A stretch of DNA of 64,000 nt from Allolobophora icterica. Taxonomy: Eukaryota; Annelida; Clitellata; Crassiclitellata; Lumbricidae. Positions 1 through 12,214 of the stretch are shown piece after piece; positions within the stretch are counted from its first letter, which is position 1; the number at the start of each line of letters is the position of its first letter. The notes beneath the pieces are model-generated. The model saw only the letters and a list, made by a program, of their open reading frames with translations, was not told the origin of the DNA and searched no databases. The stretch lies in assembly GCA_963556255.1 (NCBI GenBank), contig OY744606.1:69660670-69724669 (forward strand), read 5' to 3'. Position numbers and translations under genes: made by a program.

Positions 1-1655
1 GCCTTCCCATACCCAAGAATACTAGGCTTCTTAGCCGTTGCAATTAACATTCACACATCTTGGACTTTTAAAATAATTTGTGTAACCGAATTTCTTATAA
101 TTATATACCTTAGCCTTTGTGATTTTTAAGGTTCAAGGTCCTGTTCATCGAAGACAGTTTGCGAGCGTATTCTCCAGCAAAAACGTAGGCTTCTAAAAGT
201 TTTAGATAGGCCCAAAAAATTCAATGATACGTATATTAGGCCTACTTATGTCTTTTTTGTTTTAAATATAATTTTATTACTTTTATCAACTGTAAGACTT
301 AATTAATGCACACTAAACCATGGCGACACTTGTGCTACAGCGATACTATATATGCACGCGATCCGTATATCAGTCTTTGTTCAGTTCTGCGCGATGTAGG
401 CTAGGTCAGTTGGAGCACAGCATAAAACTGCCACCAGGTCAAGGCGTTTGCTTAGACTCCGATGATTTGACCATTTGGGAAGAAGTGTCTGACGCCAGAC
501 AAGGCAATGCGTGCAAGATTTGAAGGAGAGACAAGCAAACGAAGACGAACATTGTAGGCCTACGTACAGCACAACGAATAAAGACATAATAAGTGCGGGT
601 TGAAGCACCGAAAACTCATTGGGGGATCTGATAGAAACTAATGGTAATGAAACTCGCGCATTCGTTACCGGCATAATAGCCACCAGCATTAATCGATGGT
701 GATTATAACGACGACGACTGTGACAACGACGACGACAACGACGATTATGAGTAAGCGCTGTGCAGTTGTCAGATAAGAGTTAGCTCACAGTAACTATCGC
801 CGAGAGTAGACCTACATTGGCCAAGCTACAAGCATCACGTTACAAGACCATCAGCAGACTATTGTACCTAGCCGTAATAAATGCATGACCTTGCAGTAAG
901 ACTCTATTAAGTATATTCAACCTATTTGACACTAAACGTATTACGCGATACGCGATCTGCTAATAGGATCCACCCACACCGCCTTTAATCGCCTCCATGA
1001 ATCTATGGCGTCGGGCGATCTCGTGTCCCTAACGCGGACCCAGCCACTCGGAAACCATTACCGGTTGCAATGCGCACGTGGGCTTTGTTACCAGCTACAG
1101 GCGACGCGTCTCCCGTCTTCGCGCTGGGGAGAGGTCACGTTGTGGCTACACTGTTGCTTGTGTAGTTTCATATATGGATGGGAGTTATGTTGTGGTCGTA
1201 ACAGACGGAAGGAGGCGCCCCAAGCCGTACACTTTGCACATAGTTCTCCTATTTGCAGTGACGATGAGAGTGCGTCATTATCAGGCTCAACGGGGGAAGT
1301 CAGGTGTTCATGTCTTTTATGTTCCAGTCAGACACTGAGCTGCGGGACATTCACTCAATATCGTCTATTCAACTTTCTAAATATCTGCCTGTATTTCTGT
1401 GTCTTTTTACCTTTCTCGCTGTCAGTTTCAGTCTCTCTGTCTGCCTGCCTGTCGTCTGTCTGTCTGTCTGTCTGTCTGGCTGTCGGTCTGTGGTTGATCA
1501 AAGAGGCGCTGTTTACTTTCGAAGGATGTCTGCAAGCAACCTCGACTATCTTACTTGCTTGAGTTGTCTTTCTCGCTGCATCGTCTGTTTTTTTGTTCGT
1601 TTGTCTTTCTGTATGTTATAAGAACATTTATTATGATAATGGTGATGATGATGAT
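1..1655. other. Intergenic segment, no gene recognised
   Basis: No recognisable protein family, RNA gene or transposon end. There is a short GAC-rich stretch near 710-745 and a TCTG/CTGT-rich stretch near 1435-1490. An open frame at 320-523 starts in a good initiation context (A at -3, G at +4), but its 67-residue product resembles nothing I know and has no visible splice context. Confidence 0.5.
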
Positions 1656-1659
1656 TATG

Positions 1660-1900
<241 letters not shown>

Positions 1901-1924
1901 GGGAGTCTAGCTTATATTTCTGTC

Positions 1925-2095
1925 TCTGCCTCTGTCAATCTAATGAAGCAAAGCAGCAGTCAATGGCGCTGAATAATTATGTGTGAAGGATTGCTCAAGA
2001 TCCCTACATAATACCTGTCTCAGGAGATCGAGGCTCGAGCTGCGCACTCCGCGTCACAACGCCAGCGTTGAAACCAATCGGCAACCGTGTCACGC
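1925..2095 (-). mobile_element. tRNA-derived SINE, family T, diverged copy
   Basis: Read on the minus strand this matches the SINE copies at 15714, 40287, 43193, 43972 and 49873. It has a tRNA-like head with a degenerate B box (CTCGAGCC), then a body with GAGACAGGTA, then CAAT(C)CTTCACAC and a GCGCCATTGACTG-type 3' part. It lies directly downstream of the ACT microsatellite, which could be the expanded tail region. Confidence 0.7.
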
Positions 2096-2118
2096 AATAG
2101 TCCACTGGTATAGGTAGT

Positions 2119-2158
2119 TTGCCTGCCTGCCTGCCTGCCTGTCTGCCTGCCTGCCTGT

Positions 2159-2203
<45 letters not shown>

Positions 2204-2233
2204 TGCTTGCCTGTCTGCCTGCCTGCCTGTGTG

Positions 2234-2298
<65 letters not shown>

Positions 2299-2301
2299 GT
2301 G

Positions 2302-2338
<37 letters not shown>

Positions 2339-2445
2339 GTGCCTGCCTGCCTGTCTGTGTGCCTGCCTGCCTGCCCGCCCGCCTGCCTGCCTGCCTGCCT
2401 GTGTGCCTGCCTGCCTGTCTGTGTGCCTGCCTGCCCGCCCGCCCG

Positions 2446-2475
<30 letters not shown>
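2119..2475. repeat. Tetranucleotide array (TGCC)n
   Basis: About 357 bp of TGCC with scattered TGTC, TGTG and CGCC variant units. The variants form blocks (TGTGTGCC recurs at irregular spacing), suggesting duplication of longer units inside the array. Cys/Leu/Pro/Ala open frames across it are repeat artefacts. Confidence 0.95.
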
Positions 2476-2477
<2 letters not shown>

Positions 2478-2539
2478 CAGTGTCCTATTTGCGGTTAGGA
2501 CATTTTATACGTCATATATAATAAATTATAAGCCTTGAA

Positions 2540-3395
2540 GTGGATGCTCGTCTTTCATAGTGACTTTGTTGTCTAGCAATTTATATAGCACCTTAGAGGT
2601 TTTCTAAAAGGCGCTTTACAGTTGTCTACGCAGACATACGATTGGCCGTTCATCGCGTTTTTTCTCGTGCCAACCACCGTCCTCATACACTTTATTATGA
2701 TGTTGTCATCAGCAGCTTCATCTAGCTTCCTATCGAGATAGAAAAGGCGCTACAAAAAACTCTATACAATGGTCGCGCACCGCGTCTTTTCTCCCGTTAA
2801 CAGTCCTCGCATCGTCTCGTCTTAATGAAATCGTTCCCAATTCATCCATCGCCTTCTTCGTTCTAATGACAAATTCCACCGACTCTGCTGCGGTCGGTTG
2901 TGCGTTGGTCAAACGAAGACTCGTACAACGAGTGTATGCAAACAAACAGCGCACTCTAGTTCACAAACAACGTGCACTATCTGCTAATTTCAGCTGTCGA
3001 ATTAAGTTCCCTCGCATCCAAGAACCACTGCACTCACGACTTGCATTCACATTCGTCTTAGACTGCAATCTACTTCACTCTCCAAATAATTTCGGGTCTG
3101 TGCGGTTTGAGCGATGCATCTGTGAAGGCAGGGAGGCTGATGATGACAATTCAGTTATTTCATCTAGGCCTATCTAGGCAGCAGGACTGTCTAATGTCAA
3201 TGTTTCTTTCTTATTCATTTATGCAAATATGTGCCGTGTGATCTTAGAAGACAACGTTATTGTAAAGACTTTTCGGTTCATTGCTGAGCGCAGTTATCGC
3301 CAACAAGCTTTTGCTCCTTCTCTTTCGTCAGTTGAAATCAAAGGAGAAACTTGGGGCAATATGTTGAGATATAATTCCCTAAATGAACCACCGTC
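2540..3395. other. Intergenic; two LINE/SINE tail remnants, otherwise nothing seen
   Basis: At 2578-2620 and 2735-2760 there are copies of the TATAGCRCC / GGCGCTA motif that marks the 3' tails of retroelements in this window. No gene is recognised; the open frames at 2730-2954 and 2866-3177 overlap on opposite strands and match nothing. Confidence 0.5.
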
Positions 3396-3414
3396 ATGCT
3401 TGTAAGGGACTACG

Positions 3415-3765
<351 letters not shown>

Positions 3766-3782
3766 TTAATCGTAAACTACAG

Positions 3783-4000
3783 ATTTCTAACGCGCTACTC
3801 TAAAGCTAAGCGCAAGCACCAAGCTTATTTACGAGCGCTGTGTCGGACCTCCACTGGACATCGACCTTTGGACAACCCGTCCAGGAGATCGATGACCAGT
3901 GGAGGTCCGAGTCCGGTGGCCAGAGAGACCAGGCAGAGGAGGCAGAACAGCTGTTACGCCGGGTTTTGTTGAGGACGAGAAAGCTTGGAAGGAGGATCGG
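3783..4000 (-). mobile_element. Dispersed retroelement, family A (3' end at left)
   Basis: On the minus strand this shares the end AGCGCTCGTRAATARGC...GCGCTT with the copies at 11384-11670 and 60838-60895, including the GCGC(T)TTAGA-type 3' tail. The interior here is replaced by a long hairpin (3843-3910) instead of the 66-bp tandem units of the 11.4-kb copy. No coding capacity is visible. Confidence 0.65.
3843..3910. other. Long near-perfect hairpin inside family A copy
   Basis: Arms 3843-3864 and 3889-3910 are 22-nt inverted repeats with one mismatch (arm begins TCGGACCTCCACTGG). A shorter inner stem TGGAC/GTCCA (3869-3873, 3879-3883) closes the loop. The size, about 68 nt, is like a miRNA precursor, but it lies in a dispersed repeat, so a repeat-derived foldback is likelier. 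Confidence 0.8.
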
Positions 4001-4607
4001 ATAGATTAGGGTAGGAATTCTTAAAGAGGTGAGACTTCACTTTTGGAGTGGAAAGCCTGTGGTAGGCCTATGAGAAGGAGATGAGACTGAGGTAGATGAC
4101 GGTGGATGAGTGTCGGCATTGGTGGAGAAACTGAGAATATACAATATCTTTGTATAGCGCCTTTTGTGACTTATCATAAACGTTTGGTCTTGATTTGATT
4201 TTGCCTGTTTCGCGCATAGCATTAGGATGCATGATTGTTTAACTTCCCTGTTTTAAGTGTCGTAAGATTTCCCAGTTGAGATTTTTTGAAAGCTTTGAAA
4301 GCATTTCCAATGAATCTGAAAACGCCTTCAAATTACGTAGGCCCTATTGAAAATTCCGTATGTGTTATTGCTCCATCATGGAGATGACGCCAGTCTTGCT
4401 AAATAATAATAACTCCTGTCGCCGGGAGCGGACCACTAAAGTATTCTTAGGTTGCCATTTATTGCGGTATATTTGCCAATTCAGGATACGAACACTGGTG
4501 AGGTTTCAGTTTCGTTTGCTAGAATGTTCTAATATTAAAACCGTGCCATGCCATTTTTATGCTTGTGTCATTGTGGTGTACGATATATAGACCTAGGAGA
4601 GAGACAG

Positions 4608-4635
4608 AGACACACACACACACACACACACACAC

Positions 4636-4680
<45 letters not shown>

Positions 4681-4756
4681 CACAAAGGACAGAGACAGAG
4701 ACAGAGGGAAAGAGACAGAAAGAGAGGGAAAGAGAGCGAGAGCGAGAGCGAGAGGG
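4608..4756. repeat. Compound microsatellite (CA)n-(GA)n
   Basis: (CA)n at 4611-4678 passes through GGCACAAAGGACAG into GA/GAGCGA-rich sequence to about 4756. Confidence 0.93.
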
Positions 4757-4799
4757 TAAAACTAATGGACCACTCAATGCAAATGATCCAATCTAGGAT

Positions 4800-6866
4800 A
4801 TACCTCACAATAACTAATCATCAGTATAGCATCAGCTCCTGTAAGACTCTCTTAGACTTAAATTCTAATATGTGTGTAGTCATTCAAGCCTACCTTTCAG
4901 TTGCAGCAGTGAAAGATTCAAAGAGAACGGTGAATTAGTGAGGATACTGAAGAGATTGTGTTAGTCGCTGGCGTCTGCATACTTTGTCACTGCAGATCAA
5001 TAACACTGAGTCTTATCGATTTTCACCAGACCATTTAACACGCGCCTGTATGTTTTATTAGGTGGGTTGATGCGTCGCGTTATACGCCTGAACAGCTTTG
5101 CTTTTGTTTCTGTGAAAGGCTGTTTCTAAACCTCATTGAACTCGCACTGTTTTAAGACCTCGTTGATCTCGCCAACTCTATGGAGAACCAACTCATGCAT
5201 GCTCGGTGCACTGACCCCGATCCCATCGATAGGAAGCTTTTCGTTGAGACCGCGTGCTCTGGCAACAGCCGAATGCTCCCCAGATAGAGCGATTCTCTCG
5301 GACGGGACACAGACATTCACGCGTGACCTGTGTAAATCAACTTGGATTTATAAGGGGCTGTGACATCTTTATGGTGACGATCACCAGGCTTTACAATGCG
5401 TTATGATTTCATCAGACATACAGACGTACAGCATAACAAAGCAAAGGATACATCGAATAATAATGACCCCTTACACTGTGGCTGCCTGGTTCAAAGGGCG
5501 AACGTCTTGCAACAGAATTTTTGGGTCACAGTGTGTGCGAGAGAAGCACGTTTTCATTTTAGTCAAAAATCTAGTTCGTCTCCTATCACGAGACTCCATA
5601 TTTCACCGCATATGAATAGACCTAATTATAAAACTTAATTATGTGTCCAATTCCTATGAAATCATTGGTGGTTATAAAGGCGAAGGGGAGGGAGTGAGGG
5701 ATAGAAGAAGAGGGAGAAAAGGTGGAGCTAGTAGAATGAAGAATGGGCACAGTCTTATCCTTTTTTCATAACGTTCTAGTTGAGAGTTACGATGTGCAGT
5801 CTCAAGTGTGTAGCCCTCCCCCACTCCCCATTGAATTTCTGGCTCCAAGTAGCTTGGAGACAAAGTAAAGATCGGGACGGTCTCCCACCAATCTTCATTC
5901 TTCGTTTCCAACTATCTCCCAACCACTTCACAGCGCATGTATATTGCAGGCCATGGTATAGACCTAATTAGACTATACAACTAAATCTGTGTCCAATTCC
6001 ATATTTTAGCAAAACAAATCACTTCAGGCTATGCGTGGGTCATTTTCTCCTGGGTCGTCATTTATTTATTGCGTGGAGTGGTCGTCAGCGGTCGATGGTC
6101 TCCAATGAAATCAGGGACTTTGCTCGAGGTCACAGCTTCACCAGTTACATAGCCCCCCCCATAGGCCTACTTATGAGTAGGTAGGCAAAAATTCCCACAG
6201 ACCATCTCATCCGCAACCTCTTTGAATATTTAACCAGTTCTGGCCAACTGTGTATCTGTTCATAATACGCGAGTTTAGTCGGACCATCGCTGGAGAACAC
6301 CTTTGGCAAAATACATAAAGCTAATTCCAGAAGTCAAAAAATAATTGAAGCTTATCAAATATTTGCGAATCACCGCACTTGAGTAAAGGTTTATTTTGCA
6401 TGTTGCGATTTTTAGTTGGAAACAGCGAAAGACTTGTTCTAGAGAAGTGAAGAAATTATTCCATTCCGTTGGGTGGAATGGTCGGCACCAGTGGAGTGGA
6501 AGTCTCTTCCCCTTTCCTGCACAGATCGATTCCTCTTCATTAGCGCTGTTATTGCTGATGCATTTACAGATGTGATCGTATATAGTCGATTCTTGCACGC
6601 CCACAGCGTCTAAGTCGATTGAGCACATTTCACTGTAACAACCAGTTGAAAGGTGTTCCATCATCAATGTTCAACATGGTTATTTTTTTAACGTGGAATG
6701 ATCAAAGTCACTTCCGTCTCTCTATGTGCGGTTCATTAGAAAGTTCCTAACAAATATAAGCACCGCATGTGCACACGTGTGTGGTCTATTGAACAACTGC
6801 AGAAAACGAAAGCGCTTGGTTTAAATCAAATGATTTAAGGCGCTACAGTCAGTCTCGTTCTTCGGC

Positions 6867-6870
<4 letters not shown>
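4800..6870. other. Intergenic; no gene supported
   Basis: Two minus-strand open frames (5126-5320, 64 aa; 6275-6667, 130 aa) have no recognisable motif. The first follows a possible acceptor (TTTACACAG) and could be a terminal exon, but I cannot support it. A diverged direct duplication of about 40 bp (GACCTAATTA...GTGTCCAATTCC) occurs at 5622-5658 and 5961-6001. Confidence 0.4.

Positions 6871-6871
<1 letters not shown>

Positions 6872-6921
<50 letters not shown>
6872..6921. repeat. (AT)n microsatellite
   Basis: About 50 bp of alternating AT. Confidence 0.95.
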
Positions 6922-6924
<3 letters not shown>

Positions 6925-7077
6925 ATAATCATTAATCAATCAATAATCTTTATTGTACTCCTGACAATCTTTAAAAATCTTTAACAAGTCATTAACAACA
7001 GCTGACTGAACAGCGTATAGTGTAGCATTGTTATACTGACAGACGAGCTAAAAAGCACAATAGTTATTGGATTTAAG

Positions 7078-7255
7078 CAGGTGCATATACACCATAGAAA
7101 CCCTGGAGCAAATGCTCCATCCACGAAATAGGGGGGGGGAGAGATCTGTCAATGTGTGCGCCACCATTTTAGGGGGGAAGGAAGGGGGAGGGCGGAAGAA
7201 GAGGGGGAAGGTGAAGTTGCTCCAATGACTTAGGGGGGATAGACGCCCCTGGATG
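7078..7255 (-). mobile_element. MITE family M4, reverse copy
   Basis: Reverse-complement homologue of the element at 32733-32902. It has the same end (TAGACGCCCCTG at 7240-7251), the same GGAGCAACTTC block, and a mutated other end beginning CAGGTGCATA instead of CAGGGGCGTC. The direct repeat GGATTTAAG flanks it (7069-7077 and 7255-7263), with a few extra bases at the right edge. Confidence 0.75.
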
Positions 7256-7924
7256 GATTTAAGTACATATAGAGATAAGTATGCTCAAGTGAATTTCATG
7301 GGGTAATTTGTGCACATATTATTGTCTTCGATACCAAAGGGTAACCCTAAAGGGATGGAAGTCCTGCTAAACTAGTAGGGACTAGTTAAATTACTAATTG
7401 GAATGATGGCAGCTAAGAAGAGATCCATATCTAATTCAATATCTGTTAAGAAATACATTTGGCTGATAGAAGTACTTAGGTCTAAACTCTACTTAACTAT
7501 GAATTATGGAAGAATATATAAAAATTAAACAAACCAAATATGAATATTATATATATATATACATTCTAAGCTAAAAGATTCATGCACACGTATATGTATG
7601 TATATATTCATGCATGTATAATGAGAGCCCAAGTAGTCGGACGGGTCCCTGACTCCCTGGCGTGCTTTTCGATCTTTTCAGGTGAATATGCGGCAATCAA
7701 TGTGTTAATCGTGACGAAGGGATTGTGCCATCTCTATGCATGACGACTACCAAAAAATTGTCGGACATTGCCATATTGGAACCGACTGCAGTGCTTCGCG
7801 GAAAATGAGAATTTAGTGTCCTAGCTGTCCCAGGGACGTATGCAGAAAACAGAAGGACTTCACGCTGATGCAGAAAAGTTTAAATGGACACAGTGAATCA
7901 ATTTAACTTGAGATTAGCTCTGCG

Positions 7925-8180
7925 CAGTGGCGGCGACCTTGTTTGACAGGTGGGGGGGACACTACTGAACTGATCAAGTCAAAAAAGAGTTTTGAACTGA
8001 TCTGGTCAAAAAGAGGTCAAAAATTGTTTTCGCGCTAACACGCGAGAAAAAACTTTAGACCTTTTTTGGTGTTTCTTCAAAATGTGGGGGGGGGTCCGAT
8101 GCATGGTGTGTCTGCCCCACTCTCAAAGGTGGGGGGTCTTGTCCCCCTCGACCCCCCCCCCTCAGGGATCGCCGCCCATG
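7925..8180 (-). mobile_element. hAT-like MITE, family M1
   Basis: Termini CAGTGGCGGCGA and CGCCGCCCATG form an imperfect TIR. Eight-bp flanks GCTCTGCG and GCTTTGCG (7/8) look like an aged TSD. The interior has CTGATCTGGTCAAAAAGAGG and G/C-homopolymer blocks. Same family as 10457-10663 and 27605-27819, opposite orientation. Confidence 0.88.
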
Positions 8181-8380
8181 GCTTTGCGTCGAAGCTTCGA
8201 ACTCGTTTTGGCTGCTATGTGAAACTATACTTAGTGGAAGCTTTGCGTGGAACTGAGCCCTAGCTCCGTTTGTTGCGTTTTGTCATTGAATGACGGACGC
8301 TTCGAAACACAGATGGGCCCTATCCTTGAAGCCACGAATCGTTATCCTAATATCGAGACTTCTATATAGAGTGTCCAAGA

Positions 8381-8500
8381 AAGTCCCGGGAACTAGGTTA
8401 TTAAAATGCGCTCAGTCAAAACAAAAGTTATAGGAAGGAAAGGTCGGTATCAGTTGCAGGTCAAGGTCCAAGGATCAGACTGCAGGCAGACAGCTACCAT
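8381..8500 (+). repeat. Dispersed repeat R1, copy 1
   Basis: Shares GGGAAC-AG-TTATT, GCGCT-AGTCAAAACAAAA, CAGGTCAAG and the CAGGCAGAC block, in order and on the same strand, with 28003-28110. The family is not recognised. Confidence 0.65.
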
Positions 8501-9023
8501 GTATACATACGGTGTTTAGAATTGGAGCGGCGAGATCTGGTGCCAGGAAAAGGATAAATCAATTTCGTTTAATTGTAGACCCTCAAGTTGACATTAACGC
8601 AACTTGTTACGTAGAAAACAATTTATAGGAGAGGAAGTAATTAACTGTTGAGCTGGGGTTAAACTATGGATGAAAGTATTATTTTCAGAATAAGGTTTCT
8701 TTATATAATAGAGATCGAGTCGGTAGGCCCTATGCATTTTTAAATAGTACTCGATGGATGAAATTTCGTTCGTCCTTTTCAGGAAGTTGCAATCCATGGG
8801 GTCGTGAGCGAAGTTCATACCGGCCTGGACCACGGTGCACCGGAAAAGCCTATGTAGTAGTACATAGCTTTCGTTAGTTCTTATAGTTGCAAATAGACGT
8901 TCGTCTGCCTCCTCGGCCATGACATGTCAGCAGCGACCGGTGTATCGGGGTTTAAGAAGCCTCTACGTTTCATTCTCCCTAGCAATTTTAGATTCCGCCT
9001 CGTTCATTAGCGTAGGTATGACC

Positions 9024-9470
9024 CAGGGACGCAAGGGCATGTTTTAAGGAAAATTTATCACTGCACATGACAAGCGCCGGAGTGCATAAAAATCATAAAT
9101 AATTAAGAATTACAATTCTTTTCGTGCACAAACAGCAGTTAACAGCCTTTCATCACTGCACATTTTGTGTATCATTGCACGTTAAAACAATCCCTGCAGG
9201 GACGTCATTTGGGGGGGCAAGGGGGGCATTTGCCCCCCCTGATTTTTGAAAAAAAAATTTAAAAGCTGGAACAAGAAAAGGAGGAAGAAGAAAGGGGTAA
9301 AAAAGAAAAAAATGATACTCAAATTCATGGAATTATTACATACTATTAACAAAACAAGAGTCTGCATATATGTTTTTTTCACAAGATCACACCTCTTTGA
9401 AATTTTTACCTCTTTTTTGACGTTCTTGCCCCCCCCCCCCCCCCTGAAAAAAGCTGAAATGACGTCCCTG
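9024..9470. mobile_element. hAT-like element(s) with CAGGGACG / CGTCCCTG ends
   Basis: The outer limits carry CAGGGACG and CGTCCCTG and are flanked by GTATGACC and GTATGACT (7/8), fitting an 8-bp TSD. A second internal start CAGGGACGTCATTT at 9197 pairs better with the right end (AAATGACGTCCCTG), so this is either one element or two head-to-tail copies. Poly-G/poly-C tracts lie just inside the inner ends. Confidence 0.7.
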
Positions 9471-9544
9471 GTATGACTATGACCCCACTAGGCCGATGAA
9501 ACATATGCTACATGAGATTGGCAGAGTCGTCATTTTAACGACTG

Positions 9545-10090
9545 GTTGCAAAGCATGGGAAGGAAGACCATGATTGGATCTGAGGACGGTCGATGGCGTT
9601 CACCGAAGACAGCATGCTGATAATAGACTACATGAGAGGACATTCGGAGGTCTGATTGTAAGATCACTCCCAGGACTCGAATAGAGTCTACCCGTTCTGC
9701 TTCTGCCTTCTGGAATGATCATTGGAAATAGGGGGCGTTTAAGGCCTCTCCTAGTGGTTATCATCGCTCGGGTCTTTGATGGATTTAGCCGTAGGCCTAA
9801 GTTATTCTCCTTTGCCCAGATAGATATATTGTCGAATTCATCGACTGGCAGACTGCAGTGTGCATCTGTGAGGAACCAATGATCAAAATAATAGGTATCA
9901 TCTGCATATTTTAGGAGGTAGTTAAAGTTATGTTTAGGTTGGAGGTCTAATGCACAAACAGCGTATGAGGGAGGGCCGAGCACTGAGCCCTGCACAATAC
10001 TAGCGTTTATAATTATTGCTGCTTCAGAAGTTGATCCTGCATATTTAATCACCTAACATCTTCTATGAAAGTAGATTAGCCAATTATAAA
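9545..10090 (-). pseudogene. Non-LTR retrotransposon reverse transcriptase fragment
   Basis: A minus-strand frame at 9600-10052 contains QGSVLGP followed by a YADDT catalytic box, the diagnostic RT palm motifs of LINEs. Downstream the expected RVLGV-type block (about 9630-9690) is only readable in another frame, so there is a frameshift. Upstream a stop separates the first recognisable residues. The copy is 5'-truncated, lacks endonuclease and is not functional. Within the non-LTR group I would place it among CR1/L2/Jockey-type LINEs, without certainty. Confidence 0.9.
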
Positions 10091-10182
10091 TTTGAGAGGA
10101 GTCCAGGGATAATGAACAAAAGGGACCCAATAGCAGAACGAATTTTAGGCCTATAATTGCGGGACATCTCAAGGTTAAGGCC

Positions 10183-10736
10183 CAGCTAGGGGCGCGTTTA
10201 CACGTATACGCGCACTAGGCGCGCGCCTAGGGCCCCTAAATCTCGGAGGGCCCCCAAACAAATGAAAATATTTTTTCAATTATTAAATATAGCAGTAGAC
10301 CAAATAACTTCACATTCCTTGGAAGAGCTTCTATAAGTAGCCTAATCATAATTAGGCTACAGTGTCAATAACACTCACAAAAACGGCTTCAAGTTCAACT
10401 TCGTGGGTTTTGCACATGATTGGCTAAACACCACCAGAGTTTCAGACTCTCAGTCTCATGGGCGGCGATCCCAGGGTGTCGAGGGGAACAAGACCCCTTA
10501 ACAGTGGGTGACTCAGTATACAGTTATCCCCCCACCCCCATTTTGGAGAAACACTAAAAAGGTCAAAAAGTATTTTCACCTCTTTTTTGACCAAATCAGG
10601 TCAAAAGTGTCCCGTGTTCCGTCTCCCCCACCCCCCATCTGTCAAACAGGATAGCCGCCCCTGCTTAGTCTACACGTTCAGAAGGGCCCTCAAAAATGTT
10701 TGCGCCTAGGGCCCATTTTCTGTAAACGCGCCTCTG
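10183..10736. mobile_element. hAT-like MITE, family M5, with nested M1 copy
   Basis: The ends CAGCTAGGGGCGCGTTTACA and TGTAAACGCGCCTCTG are imperfect TIRs. The 8-bp flanks TTAAGGCC and TTAAGGGC match 7/8. A 16-bp perfect palindrome, CTAGGCGCGCGCCTAG (10215-10230), lies near the left end. The M1 element at 10457-10663 inserted into it later. Confidence 0.85.
10457..10663 (+). mobile_element. hAT-like MITE, family M1, nested copy
   Basis: Ends CATGGGCGGCGATC and GCCGCCCCTG, flanks CTCAGTCT and CTTAGTCT (7/8 TSD). Its insertion into the M5 element at 10183-10736 dates M1 activity after that M5 insertion. Confidence 0.87.
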
Positions 10737-10739
10737 TTA

Positions 10740-11380
10740 AGGGCATGATTGGGAATAGGTTTCCGATGTTTTAACGGAAAAAGAGAGGAGAGAGATCGAA
10801 TTGAATCCAAATGAGAGCAGTGTTAGTAAAACCGAACCACCTTAAAAAGTGACAGTCCTTAGGGTAAGATATCGTTATCAATCATCACTGGTATAGCCTA
10901 CCGACCGTTGCAGAAATATCAAGGACGCAAAAACAATGAGGCCCGAGAGACTTGTTGATGAAAATAACCGAACTCTGGCTCTTGCGGACTTGATTTGATA
11001 TAGCGCCAGTGTTTCAGGTGGTCTCCCTGAAGCTGCTTTTGTGTCGCTCTGATAAATTTCGAAGATTTACATTTACATTAGGCCTACATTCAAAACTGAA
11101 GTCTCGCCTTTTCAAGTAGGCCTAATCGATCCTACCCTGACTCATCTGATCCTCCGCCTTACAATTATTCTCGCGGTAAAATGATGATAAAATGAGATGT
11201 AGGACGTGATGGGCGCCTTTCATGGCTGCCGTGTACAGTTAAATTCGACTCCTGTAATAACTTGTGATCATCCGTTCATACTGATTTGTAATCATACTGC
11301 GTAATAATTTTGTCAGTTTGAAGATATTAAACGAAGATTATTATTAGTAAACGACACCCGCCTTGACAGCTGCTCTGCCT
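10740..11380. other. Intergenic; one retroelement tail motif
   Basis: A TATAGCGCC tail motif lies at 11000. No other feature is recognised. Confidence 0.45.
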
Positions 11381-11383
11381 CTC

Positions 11384-11670
11384 CTGATCTGGTACCCTGG
11401 AAATCGGACTTGGACCTCTTTTGGACTACTCTCTGGAACCCCCCCCCCCATTTGGTTTGGCCTTCTGGAAATCGGACTCGGGCCTCTTTTGGACTGCTCT
11501 CTGGAAACCCCTCTGATTTGGTTTGGCCTTCTGGAAATCGGACTTGGACCTCTGTTGGACTACTCCCTGGAAACCCCCTCTGATCTGACGTAGCGCTCGT
11601 GAATAGGCTGGTGTCCTGCGCTTGGCCTTCGAGTGGCGCTTTAGAAGTTTGGATATTACGATTACGATTA
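11384..11670 (+). mobile_element. Retroelement family A with 66-bp tandem units
   Basis: Three 66-bp units (11384-11587) each read GGCCTTCTGGAAATCGGACT...CTCTCTGGAAACCCC. They are followed by the conserved family A 3' segment (GTAGCGCTCGTGAATAGGC, then GTGGCGCTTTAGAAGTTTGG) and a short (TTACGA)n tail. The tail and the lack of coding capacity suggest a SINE-like or LINE-3'-derived element. Confidence 0.75.
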
Positions 11671-12214
11671 CGAGTATCATTAGAAGGCTACGTATTAGTT
11701 GTCATATTATCCCATTCAATCACTACGTGGCGCTTGCAATTTCGCATTTCGCATACATCCTTGCGTCAGGAAGTGTGGATTCTTGTTATGATATATAGTT
11801 TGCTATTTGAATGCTTCACGACCATGTTAATTAATGATATGCGATAACTTGGCTGAAGTTGTAAGTTAAATGTAAATGTACACGTTTTTATATAGCAACC
11901 GTATGGCCTCGACCCTGTTAATCTTTAAATGAATTGTTCGGGTGATATTCTTCCCCACCGCTACCCATTTGAATAGGCGCCACGCCATTTGAGGTCCCAT
12001 GTCCGGACCGTGCTAGTATAGCCCGAGATTTAAATCTTTGAAATAAGCCACCATTGGGTGGCGAACTGCAATATATCACCCAGAGGCATATGGTACGTAG
12101 ACAGCGCTGGGCGAACATGTACAATGGGGGTGCCTATGTACTCTCTGGGTGGGTGTCTGCATCGTGAGGGCCGGTTAGGGTCAGGGTAAGCGTCGTGAGC
12201 GTCGGACCCGAGAA

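Noticed and set aside
320..523. 67-residue ORF with good initiation context
   Set aside because: No known family, no splice evidence and no neighbours to support it; expected by chance.
2119..2538. Cys/Leu/Pro/Ala-rich open frames in three registers
   Set aside because: All three frames are open only because of the tetranucleotide array; not genes.
5126..5320. Minus-strand ORF after a possible acceptor, candidate terminal exon
   Set aside because: No recognisable domain, no partner exon found; too weak to list as a gene.
6275..6667. 130-residue minus-strand ORF
   Set aside because: Composition ordinary, no motif, no splice context, so I cannot distinguish it from chance.
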